DNA from: Chthoniobacterales bacterium
GTDB taxonomy: Bacteria > Verrucomicrobiota > Verrucomicrobiia > Chthoniobacterales > UBA10450
Length of the DNA: 64,000 nucleotides
Assembly: GCA_035274845.1 (NCBI GenBank)
Contig: DATENU010000005.1
Coordinates: 1-64,000 of the forward strand
Direction: 5' to 3'
Shown here: in pieces, positions 1 to 9,490 of the stretch
How the letters are laid out: each line of letters begins with the position of its first letter
Position numbering within the stretch: position 1 is the stretch's first letter
The notes under the pieces: model-generated
Databases searched by the model: none
What the model saw: the letters and a program-made list of their open reading frames with translations, nothing else
Told to the model about the DNA's origin: nothing
Position numbers and translations under genes: made by a program

Positions 1-2941
1 GCACGATGAACCCGGCGATCATGAGCCCGTCGCCCGGTTGGACCAGACCGCGGGTGGCGATATTGGCCAGGCGCGCTGGGGAAGCGGAGGAAAGATCGAA
101 CGCATCGACGACACCGGTGCCGACAGTATTTCCCGCGCCGCGCACGACCGCTGTGTAACTGCCGGGCTCAAGATTTGCGATGATCGCGGACTCGAGATCG
201 CTGCTCGGCGCGAGACCGCTGCCGTTAATCTCGGTAAACTGATTGCCCGGAATGAGTCCGCCAATCTGGGTTGTCTTCCAGTCGTTATTTGTTGCCACGG
301 TCGCCCCGCTGGCGTCGTGAATTTCCAAGGTAGGGTTTGCCAGTGCGCCGGGAACTCCGAATTGCGCGAGCGAAGGTCCAATGGCGCGCACGAGGATTTT
401 CTTGGACGAGCCGGCCGGTCCTTGAACGATGAATCCTTCGATCAGGACATTGTCGTCTGTTCCGACAACGAGACGGGTCGAGATGTTGCCAACGTTGGGC
501 GCGAGACCGAGGAGACGAATCAACGAGCGGGGCTCCGTTTCGCCATTGACGATGTACGGACCGCTGAGCAGGAACGAGCCATCGGGCTGCGCATGGAACG
601 CGCTCGCCATCCGCGAACGCTTGTCGCGATGCACCGGTGCCACGAAAGACGTGTCCACGGAGCCGTCGGCATTCAACTGGGTAATGCCCGGGGCCGCCGT
701 TCCGTTGAACGCTTCGAAATTTCCGGTGATGAGAAACTTTCCGTCGGTTGTTGGCTCGATGTTTTCGATGGATGGGAAGAACGAGGCCGTTTCCGTTATG
801 CTCGTCCACTGCATGCCATTCCCGGCGTTGAAGGTGCTGTCGACAGTGCCGCTTGATTCGATCCGGATGATTCCGCGAGCGGGAGTATCCCCATAGGCCG
901 TGAAGTGACCCACGAGTATGATACGTCCATCGGGCTGGATATGGGCGCCCTGCACTGCCCGTGTTGCAGACCAGGCACCGTTCGGCGGTTGCACAGTGGT
1001 TCCAATGGCGGGATCGAGAACGAACGGGAAGCTGGTCGCGGCAGCGTCGGGAGCGGAGAAGGTCACTTCCGGCAGCGCTCCATCTCCAATGAACCCGAAG
1101 AGGTGGAACTTTAGGTCGCTCGAGAAATACTGGAGCAAGGCATTGCCATCAGGCCTGATCGCGATGTACCGGGTCCCTACATAAAGCGTGAAGAGCATTC
1201 CCCCTGAGCGCTCGATCTGACTCTGAATCGGTGCGCCGTTATTGACGAGGTCGCCGTTCACCGTGAGGCGTGCGCCCGAGCCAAAGAGCGTCATTTGAGG
1301 ATCCTCCCCTGCGGCGAACCAGATTTTTCCGTCCGGCCCAATGGTAATATCGTCTCCCCCAACTCCCTGGCCGATCAGAAACGTCGTGTCCTCGACGCCG
1401 TTTTCATCCACCTTGCCATAGATGGGATAGCCTTCGGCCTGCACCCCATTAACGAAAAACTTGCCGTCCGGCAATGGCTTGATGGTTCGCGCACTAAAAC
1501 CGGTGAGGAACCGGCTCGGATCGGAACTTGAAAGAGCGAAGTTTGGATCGCGCGTTCCGTTTCCAAGCAGCCGCGCAACGTTATAAGCGATCGGAGGATC
1601 AATCGGGTCATCGAAGGTGACAAGAGTCGAACCATCATCGAGCCGCACAAAACTGGAGGGTGCGCGTTCGTTTCCGGTCCGGCGGCTGGTGGTAAAAGTG
1701 GTGTCGACATTCCCGTCGGAATTCAAGCGAACGGCGCCGAAATGCGCATAGGTTGGGGTAGCCAGAGGGGCGACATCCGTGAAGGCGCCGCCTACCAGCA
1801 TCCGGCCATCGGAATATAGCTGGAGCGTTACGGGCGTGCCCAGAGTCGTCGGCGGAGTCGCGGTTGCGTCCTCTAGCACCGGCTGGCGGAAAGCCGTGTC
1901 GTTTGTCCCGTCGGAATTCAGGCGGTAAACTGAATTGTTAATTACGGCGAGGATCTTGCCATCGGGTTGCAGGCCCAGGTCGCGTCCCGTATTGAAAGTC
2001 TGGACGACGCCCGCCGAGTTAAAGCTGGAGTCGAAGAGGCCAACTCCATTTAAGCGAATGACCGGCAGCCGCGGCGAGTTGGGATTGGACCCAAACCGAA
2101 AACTACCCGAGAGGAGGGTCGATCCGTCCGGCTGGATAACGATGGCCCGAACCCGACCGGGCGTACTGAAGTCGCTTCCAAAGAACGGAGATGAGTCGAG
2201 CGACCCATTGGCGTTCAATCGTGCTACCTTGGAGGTCTTGGTTACACCGTTGACGGTCGTGAAAGATCCGCCGATCACAATTTTGCCGTCCGCTTGGACC
2301 GTCGCGGCATAGACGAAGTTATTTATGGTAACCGGCGCAAAGCTGGGATCGACCGTGCCATCGGGCATGAGCCGAACGATGCCGTCACGCGCATCGTTTC
2401 CAGCGAAAGTATGAAATCCCCCGACCACCAGAATTCGACCGTCCGGTTGGACCACGATTTGTTGCACGACGGGAAACGGGTCCGGGTTGCCGACGAGATC
2501 GGGCGCAAAGCTCGAATCGATGGAACCGTCGGTGTTCAAGCGAAGGATCTCCTCTCTTTCCAAAACGCCATACGCGTAGCGCGCAGCTGCCACGTAAAGT
2601 TTGCCATCCGCCGCCGCCGTGGCCGCAACGACTTCCTTGTAGTCGCGACTAAAACTGAACGAACTGTCCAGCGTTCCGTCCGGCATGAACCGCGTGAGCG
2701 CTCCGGTCGTTTGATCCGTCAGGGTGTCCATGCCGAAGTAGAGGAGGTACTTTCCGTCGGATAAGAGCAGGGCACGCCCAGGCGTCGCCGCTTTGGCGAA
2801 AGTCGGCGGGAGAAATCCGTTATCCGGCGAGATCGGGTCAGTCTCGGCAAGAGCGAGAGAAAGCTGACCGGCGAGGATAAGCGACAACGCGGGAAGGAAG
2901 ATTTTCGCCGGGCGGAGCAAAGAAACTGTTCGTTGATTCAC
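1..2941 (-). CDS. Secreted delta-60 repeat (beta-propeller-like) protein, 3' end outside window
   Basis: The minus strand is open from a GTG at 2941 to the window edge, so the C-terminus is missing. The N-terminus reads as a signal peptide: basic start, then a hydrophobic stretch ending near LSLALA. The body holds about a dozen units of roughly 50-60 residues with the delta-60 pattern: RLNxDGSxDxSF, then QPDGKILVGGxF. Nearer the C-terminus it switches to a region with ILVRAIGPSL and PGSYTAVVRGAG, a pattern I associate with C-terminal modules of large exported Verrucomicrobial proteins. Probably an exported surface or adhesin-like protein; the substrate is unknown. The start is the first good one before the signal peptide; no clear ribosome site is visible. 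It is divergent from panC. Confidence 0.8.
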   Translation of the reverse strand, partial: MNQRTVSLLRPAKIFLPALSLILAGQLSLALAETDPISPDNGFLPPTFAKAATPGRALLLSDGKYLLYFGMDTLTDQTTGALTRFMPDGTLDSSFSFSRDYKEVVAATAAADGKLYVAAARYAYGVLEREEILRLNTDGSIDSSFAPDLVGNPDPFPVVQQIVVQPDGRILVVGGFHTFAGNDARDGIVRLMPDGTVDPSFAPVTINNFVYAATVQADGKIVIGGSFTTVNGVTKTSKVARLNANGSLDSSPFFGSDFSTPGRVRAIVIQPDGSTLLSGSFRFGSNPNSPRLPVIRLNGVGLFDSSFNSAGVVQTFNTGRDLGLQPDGKILAVINNSVYRLNSDGTNDTAFRQPVLEDATATPPTTLGTPVTLQLYSDGRMLVGGAFTDVAPLATPTYAHFGAVRLNSDGNVDTTFTTSRRTGNERAPSSFVRLDDGSTLVTFDDPIDPPIAYNVARLLGNGTRDPNFALSSSDPSRFLTGFSARTIKPLPDGKFFVNGVQAEGYPIYGKVDENGVEDTTFLIGQGVGGDDITIGPDGKIWFAAGEDPQMTLFGSGARLTVNGDLVNNGAPIQSQIERSGGMLFTLYVGTRYIAIRPDGNALLQYFSSDLKFHLFGFIGDGALPEVTFSAPDAAATSFPFVLDPAIGTTVQPPNGAWSATRAVQGAHIQPDGRIILVGHFTAYGDTPARGIIRIESSGTVDSTFNAGNGMQWTSITETASFFPSIENIEPTTDGKFLITGNFEAFNGTAAPGITQLNADGSVDTSFVAPVHRDKRSRMASAFHAQPDGSFLLSGPYIVNGETEPRSLIRLLGLAPNVGNISTRLVVGTDDNVLIEGFIVQGPAGSSKKILVRAIGPSLAQFGVPGALANPTLEIHDASGATVATNNDWKTTQIGGLIPGNQFTEINGSGLAPSSDLESAIIANLEPGSYTAVVRGAGNTVGTGVVDAFDLSSASPARLANIATRGLVQPGDGLMIAGFIV

Positions 2942-3154
2942 AAGGATTGGTCGGATTGAAGGTGGATTGCGGATGGTGCCAAAAAAGGTGTTCAGAGGGC
3001 CCGGCGCGGGAGGGGCGGAAGGGATACCCGGAAGGCCTCACTGTCAATGAACTTTTTACGAAAAACAGACACTTAGTTTGGCGCTGCCCTCAAATCCCGG
3101 ACACTTTTCTTCGCATTCGCTGGCAGACCGGGTGTCGCTGCGCAATCATTCCGC

Positions 3155-3994
3155 GTGAAGGTCATTACCGGCGTGGCAGTTGCACGGGCGTCGCGGGAGC
3201 CCGCCAGGCGGCGAGTGCTGGTCCCGACAATGGGCGCGCTGCATCGCGGTCATGGGGAACTGATCCGGCTCGCCCGCGAGGTTGCCGGGCCGATGGGCGA
3301 AGTCGCGGTCAGCATTTTTGTGAATCCGCTTCAGTTCGCTCCGGGAGGTGATTACGAAAAATATCCGCGGCCGGAGATGGTCGACGAGGAATTCTGTCGG
3401 AAGGCGGGCGTGGACATTCTCTTTCGACCGAGGGTTGACGAGATGTATGCCGCCGATGCTTCTGTAGCGGTTGAGGAGAATTCGCTTTCGAATACGCTTT
3501 GTGGGCGGTCGCGCCCCGGGCATTTTCGCGGGGTCTGCACCGTGGTGGCGAAGCTGTTTCATTTGCTGTCGCCCGACGCGGCGGTGTTTGGGGAAAAGGA
3601 TTTTCAACAGCTTGCGATCATTCGCCGAATGGTGCGGGACCTGAATTTTCCGATCGAAATTATCGGGGCGCCAACGGTGCGGGAAGCGGATGGTCTGGCC
3701 TGCAGCTCACGGAATCAATACTTGAGCCCGGTCGAAAGGCAGCAGGCGCCGGTGCTGCAGCGAGCTTTGCAAGAAGCGCGAAAACGAGCCGCGCAAGGCG
3801 AGCGATCGGCGCCGGCGATCGAGAACGTGGCGCGCGAAATGATCGCCACAGCTCCGCTAGCCCGGATCGATTATCTCGAGCTGGTGGATGCGGAGAATCT
3901 TCAACCGATTCCAGAGGTCCGTCCGAATTCGCTGATCGCCGTCGCCGCTTTCTTCGGACAGACTCGCTTGATCGACAACATTCGGCTGCCATGA
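3155..3994 (+). CDS. panC: Pantothenate synthetase
   Basis: Condenses pantoate with beta-alanine, using ATP, to make pantothenate for coenzyme A; cytosolic. The 279-residue length is normal. Visible family motifs are the nucleotide-binding VPTMGALHRGH near residue 25, the pantoate-site HFRGVCTVVAKL, FGEKDFQQL, and SSRNQYLS. It is the first gene on the plus strand after the divergent delta-60 gene and is followed by nadB, so two cofactor-pathway genes sit together. The other pantothenate gene, panB, is 40 kb away in this window. Identification is secure. Confidence 0.97.
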   Translation: MKVITGVAVARASREPARRRVLVPTMGALHRGHGELIRLAREVAGPMGEVAVSIFVNPLQFAPGGDYEKYPRPEMVDEEFCRKAGVDILFRPRVDEMYAADASVAVEENSLSNTLCGRSRPGHFRGVCTVVAKLFHLLSPDAAVFGEKDFQQLAIIRRMVRDLNFPIEIIGAPTVREADGLACSSRNQYLSPVERQQAPVLQRALQEARKRAAQGERSAPAIENVAREMIATAPLARIDYLELVDAENLQPIPEVRPNSLIAVAAFFGQTRLIDNIRLP

Positions 3995-4006
3995 GCATTT
4001 TCGGGC

Positions 4007-4057
4007 TTGTAACCGGAGCGACGGCGTTCCACGGCGACAAAGGGCCGTGGCTACAAC
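4007..4057. repeat. Palindromic repeat, GTAGCCACGGC family, copy 1
   Basis: Imperfect inverted repeat between panC and nadB: it begins near CTTGTAACCGGAGCGACGG and ends CCGTGGCTACAAC. Related elements occur at 32954-32988 and, complete, inside trpA at 49801-49863. An in-frame GTG (4047) lies inside this element, which argues that nadB starts at the ATG just after it. Confidence 0.6.
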
Positions 4058-4058
4058 G

Positions 4059-5657
4059 ATGAAGGAATATGATTTCGTAGTCATCGGGAGCGGCATTGCC
4101 GGGCTCACTTTTGCCCTCAAGGCGGCGAAACATGGCTCGGTCGCGGTGATCACGAAGCGCAAGGGGGTCGACTCCAACACTGCCTGGGCCCAGGGCGGAA
4201 TTGCCTGCGTGACGAGTGACGAAGATTCGTTCGAGCTGCACGTCGCCGACACGCTCGAAGCCGGCGCCGGTTTGTGCGACGAACAGGCTGTCCGGACGAT
4301 TGTGATGGAAGGGCCGACCCGCGTCCGAGAGCTGGTGGAACTGGGATTGCATTTTGACGACCGCGAGATTGCCGGGCATCGCGAACCGGACCTGGGACGC
4401 GAGGGTGGCCATTCCAAACGCCGCGTCCTCCACGTCCAGGATGTGACCGGGCTGGAGATCGAAAAAACGCTCCTCCGCGAGCTCGACCGTTCGCCCCGCG
4501 TGGCGCTGTTGGAAAATCACATGGCCGTCGATTTGATCACGGCCGGCAAGCTGGGTTTCGCCACCGAAGATCGTTGCCTGGGGGTGTATGTCCTCAACGA
4601 ACGCTCGGGCGAAGTGGAAACCATTCGCACGGATCGTCTCGTTCTCGCCACCGGCGGGTGCGGGAAAGTCTATCTTTACACAACCAACCCCGACATCGCG
4701 ACCGGGGATGGCGTGGCCATGGCCTGGCGAGCGGGCGCGGTCATCGCGAACATGGAATTCATTCAATTCCATCCCACCTGTCTGTTTCACCCGCTCGCGA
4801 AGTCGTTTCTCATCTCGGAAGCGGTGCGGGGGGAGGGCGGAATCTTGCGAAACCAGAGTGGGGAAGATTTCATGCAACGCTATCATCCGCAGCGTTCGCT
4901 GGCGCCGAGGGACATCGTGGCCCGGGCGATCGACGCCGAAATGAAGCGGTCCGGTTCGAAGTGCGTCTTCCTGGATATCACCCATCAGCCTCCCGAGTTC
5001 CTCAAAGAGCGTTTCCCTCATATCTACGAAACCTGCCTTCGGTTTGGAGTCGACATGGCGAAACAACCGATTCCGGTCGTGCCGGCGGCCCATTATCAAT
5101 GCGGCGGCATCCGAACCGACGTGAACGGCGCGACGACCCTGCCCGGTCTCTATGCGATCGGCGAGGTGGCCTGCACGGGGCTGCACGGCGCGAACCGGCT
5201 GGCCAGCAATTCTCTGCTCGAAGGGCTCGTCATGGCCCATCGCGCCTGTGAAGCGCTCCTGCGGGAACAGCCAACCTCCCACGCTGCCCGGACCATTTCG
5301 TTGCCGGAATGGGAATCGGGCGACGTGCAAAACGTGGATGAGCTGGTGGTGATCTACCACAACTGGGACGAAATCCGCCGCCTGATGTGGGATTACGTAG
5401 GCATTGTGCGCAGCGACAAACGGCTCCAACGGGCCGCCGCACGGTTGCGGAACCTGCAACGCGAGATCCGCGAGTTTTACTGGAACTTCAAAGTCTCGGT
5501 GGACCTTCTGGAGCTGCGCAACCTGGCCACGGTGGCCGCCCTGATCGTGGATTCGGCTCTAAGCCGGAAAGAGAGCCGCGGGCTGCATTTTACGCTCGAC
5601 TATCCCGAGCTTTCCGAAGAGCGGTTTAAGCGCGACACGCTGGTAAGCCGGACCTGA
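4059..5657 (+). CDS. nadB: L-aspartate oxidase
   Basis: FAD enzyme that oxidises L-aspartate to iminoaspartate, the first step of de novo NAD synthesis. The N-terminal dinucleotide-binding loop VVIGSGIAGL starts at about residue 6. Other family signatures are NTAWAQGGIA, HSKRRVLHVQD, the substrate-region EFIQFHPT, RGEGGILRNQ and the active-site region GLHGANRLASNSLLEG. Length is about 532 residues, normal for NadB rather than a succinate dehydrogenase flavoprotein. I chose the ATG at 4059 over the in-frame GTG at 4047 because the latter lies in a palindromic repeat. nadA and nadC are not nearby. Confidence 0.96.
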   Translation: MKEYDFVVIGSGIAGLTFALKAAKHGSVAVITKRKGVDSNTAWAQGGIACVTSDEDSFELHVADTLEAGAGLCDEQAVRTIVMEGPTRVRELVELGLHFDDREIAGHREPDLGREGGHSKRRVLHVQDVTGLEIEKTLLRELDRSPRVALLENHMAVDLITAGKLGFATEDRCLGVYVLNERSGEVETIRTDRLVLATGGCGKVYLYTTNPDIATGDGVAMAWRAGAVIANMEFIQFHPTCLFHPLAKSFLISEAVRGEGGILRNQSGEDFMQRYHPQRSLAPRDIVARAIDAEMKRSGSKCVFLDITHQPPEFLKERFPHIYETCLRFGVDMAKQPIPVVPAAHYQCGGIRTDVNGATTLPGLYAIGEVACTGLHGANRLASNSLLEGLVMAHRACEALLREQPTSHAARTISLPEWESGDVQNVDELVVIYHNWDEIRRLMWDYVGIVRSDKRLQRAAARLRNLQREIREFYWNFKVSVDLLELRNLATVAALIVDSALSRKESRGLHFTLDYPELSEERFKRDTLVSRT

Positions 5658-5773
5658 TCGCTGGCGTGGTTGTTGCTAAAGATAAAATGCCGAAAATAGC
5701 TGGAGCTGGATCGTTAAGGGAAAGGCCTTGCCTAACAGCCACTTTTCGCCTAAATCACGTGCCAACTGTCTCA

Positions 5774-6598
5774 ATGAGAAGATTTTTCGCCTTTCTTCCC
5801 TTGCTCCTGGTGAGCGCGTTGCCCCTCTGTGCTCAGTCGCCCTACGAGAGCAGTGCGGACTTTGCCAAGTACGCGATGAAGCTCCGGGAGCAGGCCCTCC
5901 TGAAAGTGGAACCCCAGGTTTTCGTCCCAACGACCTCCCGAGCGAGCATGACCCGATATCCCTGGAAGACGAACATTGTGACTACGGTCTTCTGGATCGG
6001 CGAGGCGGCCGGCGGCAACAATCCGGTGCCGAATGTGAAAAGTTCCTGGGACGCGAACTGGACCTCCAACTACGGCGGCTACGACACTCCCGATGCCGGC
6101 TCCCGGCGGAACTACATCCCGGTCTCGTTCACCCCCCGTCAGAACCCATTCTATTTTGCGTTGCCCTACAACGACGTCACGCACGGGCAGTTCAAGCCTG
6201 AAGCGGCGCTGGTGATCCCCTGGTTCAAGCAAGCCTACACGGAACCCGGGCGCTCCGTCTGCAAGGACCGCTGGATCGCCATTCGGAAAGGCAACCGGAC
6301 CGCTTATGCGCAGTGGGAAGATTGCGGCCCGTTCCGCACCGATCATTTCCAATATGTTTTTCAAAACGAGAAGCCCAAACCGAACCTGAACCGCGGCGCG
6401 GGCCTCGATGTTTCACCGGCCGTGCGCGATTACCTGGGGCTCTCGCCGACCGACGTGACCGATTGGCAGTTCGTTGAAGTGCGTGATGTCCCACCAGGAC
6501 CCTGGCGGAACTACGGCGACAACAATCACTTCGTTATCGCCAAGCGGCAGACCGAGCAAAAGGTCGTTCAGGAAGAGACGGACAAGAAAAAGAAATAG
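5774..6598 (+). CDS. Secreted protein with possible double-psi beta-barrel domain
   Basis: About 274 residues, starting with a clear signal peptide (MRRFFAFLPLLLVSALPLCAQ). An upstream in-frame extension to 5666 would bury that signal, so the ATG at 5774 is preferred. The C-terminal half contains AYAQWEDCGPF, then GAGLDVSPAVRDYLGL and DWQFVEV. That pattern resembles the RlpA-like double-psi beta-barrel, in which a conserved Asp follows a Gly-rich turn. The tail is very basic and acidic (EETDKKKK). It could be a periplasmic or extracellular polysaccharide-binding protein; the function is not established. It follows nadB on the same strand with a gap of about 115 bases. Confidence 0.7.
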   Translation: MRRFFAFLPLLLVSALPLCAQSPYESSADFAKYAMKLREQALLKVEPQVFVPTTSRASMTRYPWKTNIVTTVFWIGEAAGGNNPVPNVKSSWDANWTSNYGGYDTPDAGSRRNYIPVSFTPRQNPFYFALPYNDVTHGQFKPEAALVIPWFKQAYTEPGRSVCKDRWIAIRKGNRTAYAQWEDCGPFRTDHFQYVFQNEKPKPNLNRGAGLDVSPAVRDYLGLSPTDVTDWQFVEVRDVPPGPWRNYGDNNHFVIAKRQTEQKVVQEETDKKKK

Positions 6599-6623
6599 TC
6601 CTTCGACTCCGCTAACGCTCTGC

Positions 6624-8357
6624 TCAGGATGACGAGCTGGAGCCGAGCCGTTGGCTTATCCCCCCGAATAACTCTTTCAGGCTGTCCGCCTGCTGCAGCA
6701 GCGGTTCGCAGCGCTTGCGTTCGGCGGTGCAAAAGGCGGCCAGGGGCTCGAAAGCAGTCGCGATATCTTCATAAAAAAGATCGATGGCGTGCTTCATCTG
6801 TTGCTCGATCGCATGGACCAGTTCTTCGCGTTTCGTTTCCATCGCCTTCTCATAGGCGGACAGAATTTTCCGCCGCTGGGCGAACGCGACGATGGTCCCG
6901 ATCACGGCGGCCGAGGCCGCCAGCACTCCCGTTACATCCGCGACCGAGGCGCTGCTCATCGCCACGATGACCGTGATGATTCCGCCCGCCGCCGCCACTC
7001 CCGCGGGCAGCCGCAACCACGCTGCCGTCTCGCGAAACATGCGGCCAAGTTGTTCTTCGACGGCCTTGCCCGCCACCCGTTCGACCAGCGTTAGCTCAAT
7101 CGATTGGAGCAGCTCGCGCCGCTGCCGGGCGAAATCGGGAATTGTCTTGCGCACCCGATTTTTCCCCTCAGACGCAAACTGCGCTTCAATCGTATCCTGA
7201 AGTTGCGGCCAAAGACCGCGCAGATCGGTCTCCAGCAATTGAACCGCGTTCTCAACCTGGGGCTCGATCGTCTGGCGCAGTTTCGCCTCTATTTCCGTCT
7301 GGAAATCGTGCTGCCATTGCTCCCGGCTCCAGACCAGCCGCCACGTCCGCCAGAAGGAAAGTTTCTCCTCCAGCAACCGCGTTCCCTGCCGCGCGCATTC
7401 CCGGCAGGCTTGTTCGACTCCGCGGAGAAATCCCGCGACCTGCCGCAAGGTCTGGTCCTTCCGCGCCTCGAGGAATTCGTTTACCCGCCCCAGATGTCTT
7501 TCGTCACGCCGGATAGTTTCGACCGACCCGTGAATTTCGTCCACGATGTCGTCCAGGATCACGCCACCTGTTTTCACGGTCGATTGCAGCTTCAGAATCC
7601 GGACGCCGGACTCGGTCACCGTATGGTTGATTTGCTCCTCCAACGGGCCAAACCCGCTCTCCCGCCAAAGCTGTTCCTTGTCGATCCCGGTCGTGCGCGC
7701 GAGCAATGCCTTCCTGGCCGAGACGGGAAAAATCGGAGGCGCGAAGCCAAGTTTTTGCGTGGCCGTGTCCTGCAAATGGCGATGGATTATTTCGATCTCC
7801 GCGGTGTCCCGCAGATCCGCCTGTTGCAGGACGAAGACGACGTTCTTAAGCCATTTTTTCTGGACGAAATTCAAGAGCTCCCAGGCGGACTGCGACCAGG
7901 GATTTACGACGGAAAAAACAAAAAGAACAATGTCCGCGCGGGGGACAAAACCTTCGGTGATGCTCTGATGCTCGGGGACCATGGTGTTGGTTCCCGGCGT
8001 GTCCACCACGTTGAAGTCGTGCAGGAAAGCGATCGGAAGGTAGCGTTCCGTCAATTGCGGCGAAATCTCCACGGTCTTTTCTTCGACGCCGTGGCGAAAA
8101 ATATAGACCCGATCGGTGGCCGGCCGGACATCGACCTTCGCGAATTCGTGGCCGAAAAGTGCATTGAGCAGCGAGGATTTGCCGGCTTTGACCTCGCCGA
8201 CGACGACGAAAAGCAACGGCTCCCGGATGTCCGTCAGCAGACCATGGAGGATGTCGAGCGTAGCCGGGTCCCGCCGCATTTCGACGCCGAGGCGCAAGAG
8301 TTTCCCGAGCGCAGACTCGAGCTCGGTTCGAAGCTGCAGATAATTATCGGCGATCAT
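6624..8357 (-). CDS. Dynamin-family membrane GTPase
   Basis: 577 residues. The P-loop GEVKAGKSSLLNALFG begins near residue 54, the switch/G3 motif DTPGTN follows near residue 116, and the G4 position reads LQQADL, a variant of N/TKxD seen in bacterial dynamin-like proteins. A long helical region follows, then a hydrophobic stretch at about 435-475 (Val/Ala-rich, two possible membrane passes) and a helical tail. This is the layout of a bacterial dynamin-like protein that binds or remodels membrane. It is a single gene here, not the tandem pair often seen. It converges with the upstream secreted gene and lies 9 bases downstream of the deacetylase on the same strand. Confidence 0.85.
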   Translation of the reverse strand: MIADNYLQLRTELESALGKLLRLGVEMRRDPATLDILHGLLTDIREPLLFVVVGEVKAGKSSLLNALFGHEFAKVDVRPATDRVYIFRHGVEEKTVEISPQLTERYLPIAFLHDFNVVDTPGTNTMVPEHQSITEGFVPRADIVLFVFSVVNPWSQSAWELLNFVQKKWLKNVVFVLQQADLRDTAEIEIIHRHLQDTATQKLGFAPPIFPVSARKALLARTTGIDKEQLWRESGFGPLEEQINHTVTESGVRILKLQSTVKTGGVILDDIVDEIHGSVETIRRDERHLGRVNEFLEARKDQTLRQVAGFLRGVEQACRECARQGTRLLEEKLSFWRTWRLVWSREQWQHDFQTEIEAKLRQTIEPQVENAVQLLETDLRGLWPQLQDTIEAQFASEGKNRVRKTIPDFARQRRELLQSIELTLVERVAGKAVEEQLGRMFRETAAWLRLPAGVAAAGGIITVIVAMSSASVADVTGVLAASAAVIGTIVAFAQRRKILSAYEKAMETKREELVHAIEQQMKHAIDLFYEDIATAFEPLAAFCTAERKRCEPLLQQADSLKELFGGISQRLGSSSSS

Positions 8358-8366
8358 GCCGGCCGC

Positions 8367-9239
8367 TTAACCACCAGGAATCGTTGCCGTAACGGCGGGA
8401 GTGGAAACCGGGGTGGGGGTGGTAGCCGGGAGCGCCCGCGGCACCGCCGACGGGGATGGGGAAGCCTTCGGTGGGACCGGAGTCGCCATCGAAAGTAATT
8501 CTGTAACTGTGACCGATTTGAAGCCCTTCTTCTGGAGCTGATCGAACGTTGCGGGCATGGCCTCGATCGTCGGCGGATGAATGTCATGCGCGAGGACAAT
8601 CGAACCTGCATGCGTCTCCTTCAGGATTCGGCTGGTGACGACAGCCGGGCCGGGCCGTTTCCAATCCAGCGGATCGACATCCCAAATGATGATCCGGTAA
8701 CCGAATTCCTCGTGGATCCAGTGTTTCTGACGCGCGGTAATCGAGCCGTACGGCGGCCGCAGCAAGGTTGGGCGCTTACCGATGGCGGCCGCAATGGCGT
8801 CGTCGGTTTTCTGAAGCTCGCGCCGAACCGCTTCGTCCGACATCTTGCCAAGGTTAGGGTGCGACCAGGAATGATTGGCGATCTCGTGTCCCTCCCGCAC
8901 CGCGCGCTTGAGGATGTCCGGGTGATCCGCGGCATTTTGGCCGACGACGAAAAAGGTCGCCTTGAGATGGCGGGCTGCCAGGAGATCAAGAAGCTTCGGT
9001 GTCAGAGTGGCGTTGGGTCCGTCGTCAAAAGTCAGGGCGATGTAGGGGCCGTCCACGTGGACCGAATTAAAGGTGTAGGAAGGCTCCGCCGGAGTGGCCG
9101 GAGGTTTTGGTTTGGAAACAGGGGAAGCGGATTTTTCCGCAGGCGCAGAAGGCTTCGGCTCCTGTCCGGAAGCGGCTTGGAACGCCAAAAAACAAACCGC
9201 GACAAGGGCGAGCAACCGTGGAAAAAGCATGAATGACAA
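8367..9239 (-). CDS. Exported polysaccharide deacetylase (NodB domain)
   Basis: 290 residues. Signal peptide, then a Pro/Ala/Lys-rich linker, then a NodB-fold catalytic domain. Visible motifs are TFDDGPN (catalytic and metal Asp), NHSWSH (metal His pair), RPPYG, WDVDPLDW and the late His motif IVLAHDIH. It should remove N- or O-acetyl groups from a cell-wall or extracellular polysaccharide. A low-complexity Pro/Ala/Thr tail follows the domain. The substrate cannot be told from sequence. It is transcribed toward the dynamin-like gene, 9 bases apart, so the two may be co-transcribed. Confidence 0.92.
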   Translation of the reverse strand: MSFMLFPRLLALVAVCFLAFQAASGQEPKPSAPAEKSASPVSKPKPPATPAEPSYTFNSVHVDGPYIALTFDDGPNATLTPKLLDLLAARHLKATFFVVGQNAADHPDILKRAVREGHEIANHSWSHPNLGKMSDEAVRRELQKTDDAIAAAIGKRPTLLRPPYGSITARQKHWIHEEFGYRIIIWDVDPLDWKRPGPAVVTSRILKETHAGSIVLAHDIHPPTIEAMPATFDQLQKKGFKSVTVTELLSMATPVPPKASPSPSAVPRALPATTPTPVSTPAVTATIPGG

Positions 9240-9380
9240 AGGCTGGACCGAAACTCCGGTCTATCTAGCAGAGAGGCCATGCAACGCAAGCAATGGGCCG
9301 CCTCAGATTGGCCCCAAATGGGACCGGATAAGGCCGGCAAAACGAATGTCAATCCAGGGGGTGTTTTTGGGACATAATCC

Positions 9381-9398
9381 GATAATTTGGCAATTATC
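9381..9398. promoter_or_regulatory. Perfect palindrome upstream of hybrid kinase, possible operator
   Basis: GATAATTTGGCAATTATC is a perfect 7-bp inverted repeat with a 4-base centre, in an AT-richer patch of the divergent region between the deacetylase and the hybrid kinase. A strong Shine-Dalgarno-like AAGGAGGA lies shortly after it, at about 9409, but no start codon follows within range. Operator or short hairpin are both possible. Confidence 0.3.
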
Positions 9399-9490
9399 CT
9401 GCTAAACCAAGGAGGATAACTCGCTTTCGCTGAGCGGAGCGAAGCGTCACGCATGGCCACACCGGCGCTGACGCGGTCTGCTTCTCCTAC

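Noticed and set aside
3660..5459. 599-residue open frame on the minus strand over panC and nadB
   Set aside because: Opposite strand of two well-identified genes; Arg/His/Pro-rich composition typical of antisense reading in high-GC DNA.
7104..8498. 464-residue plus-strand frame over the dynamin-like gene
   Set aside because: Antisense of a gene with intact GTPase motifs; no motifs of its own.
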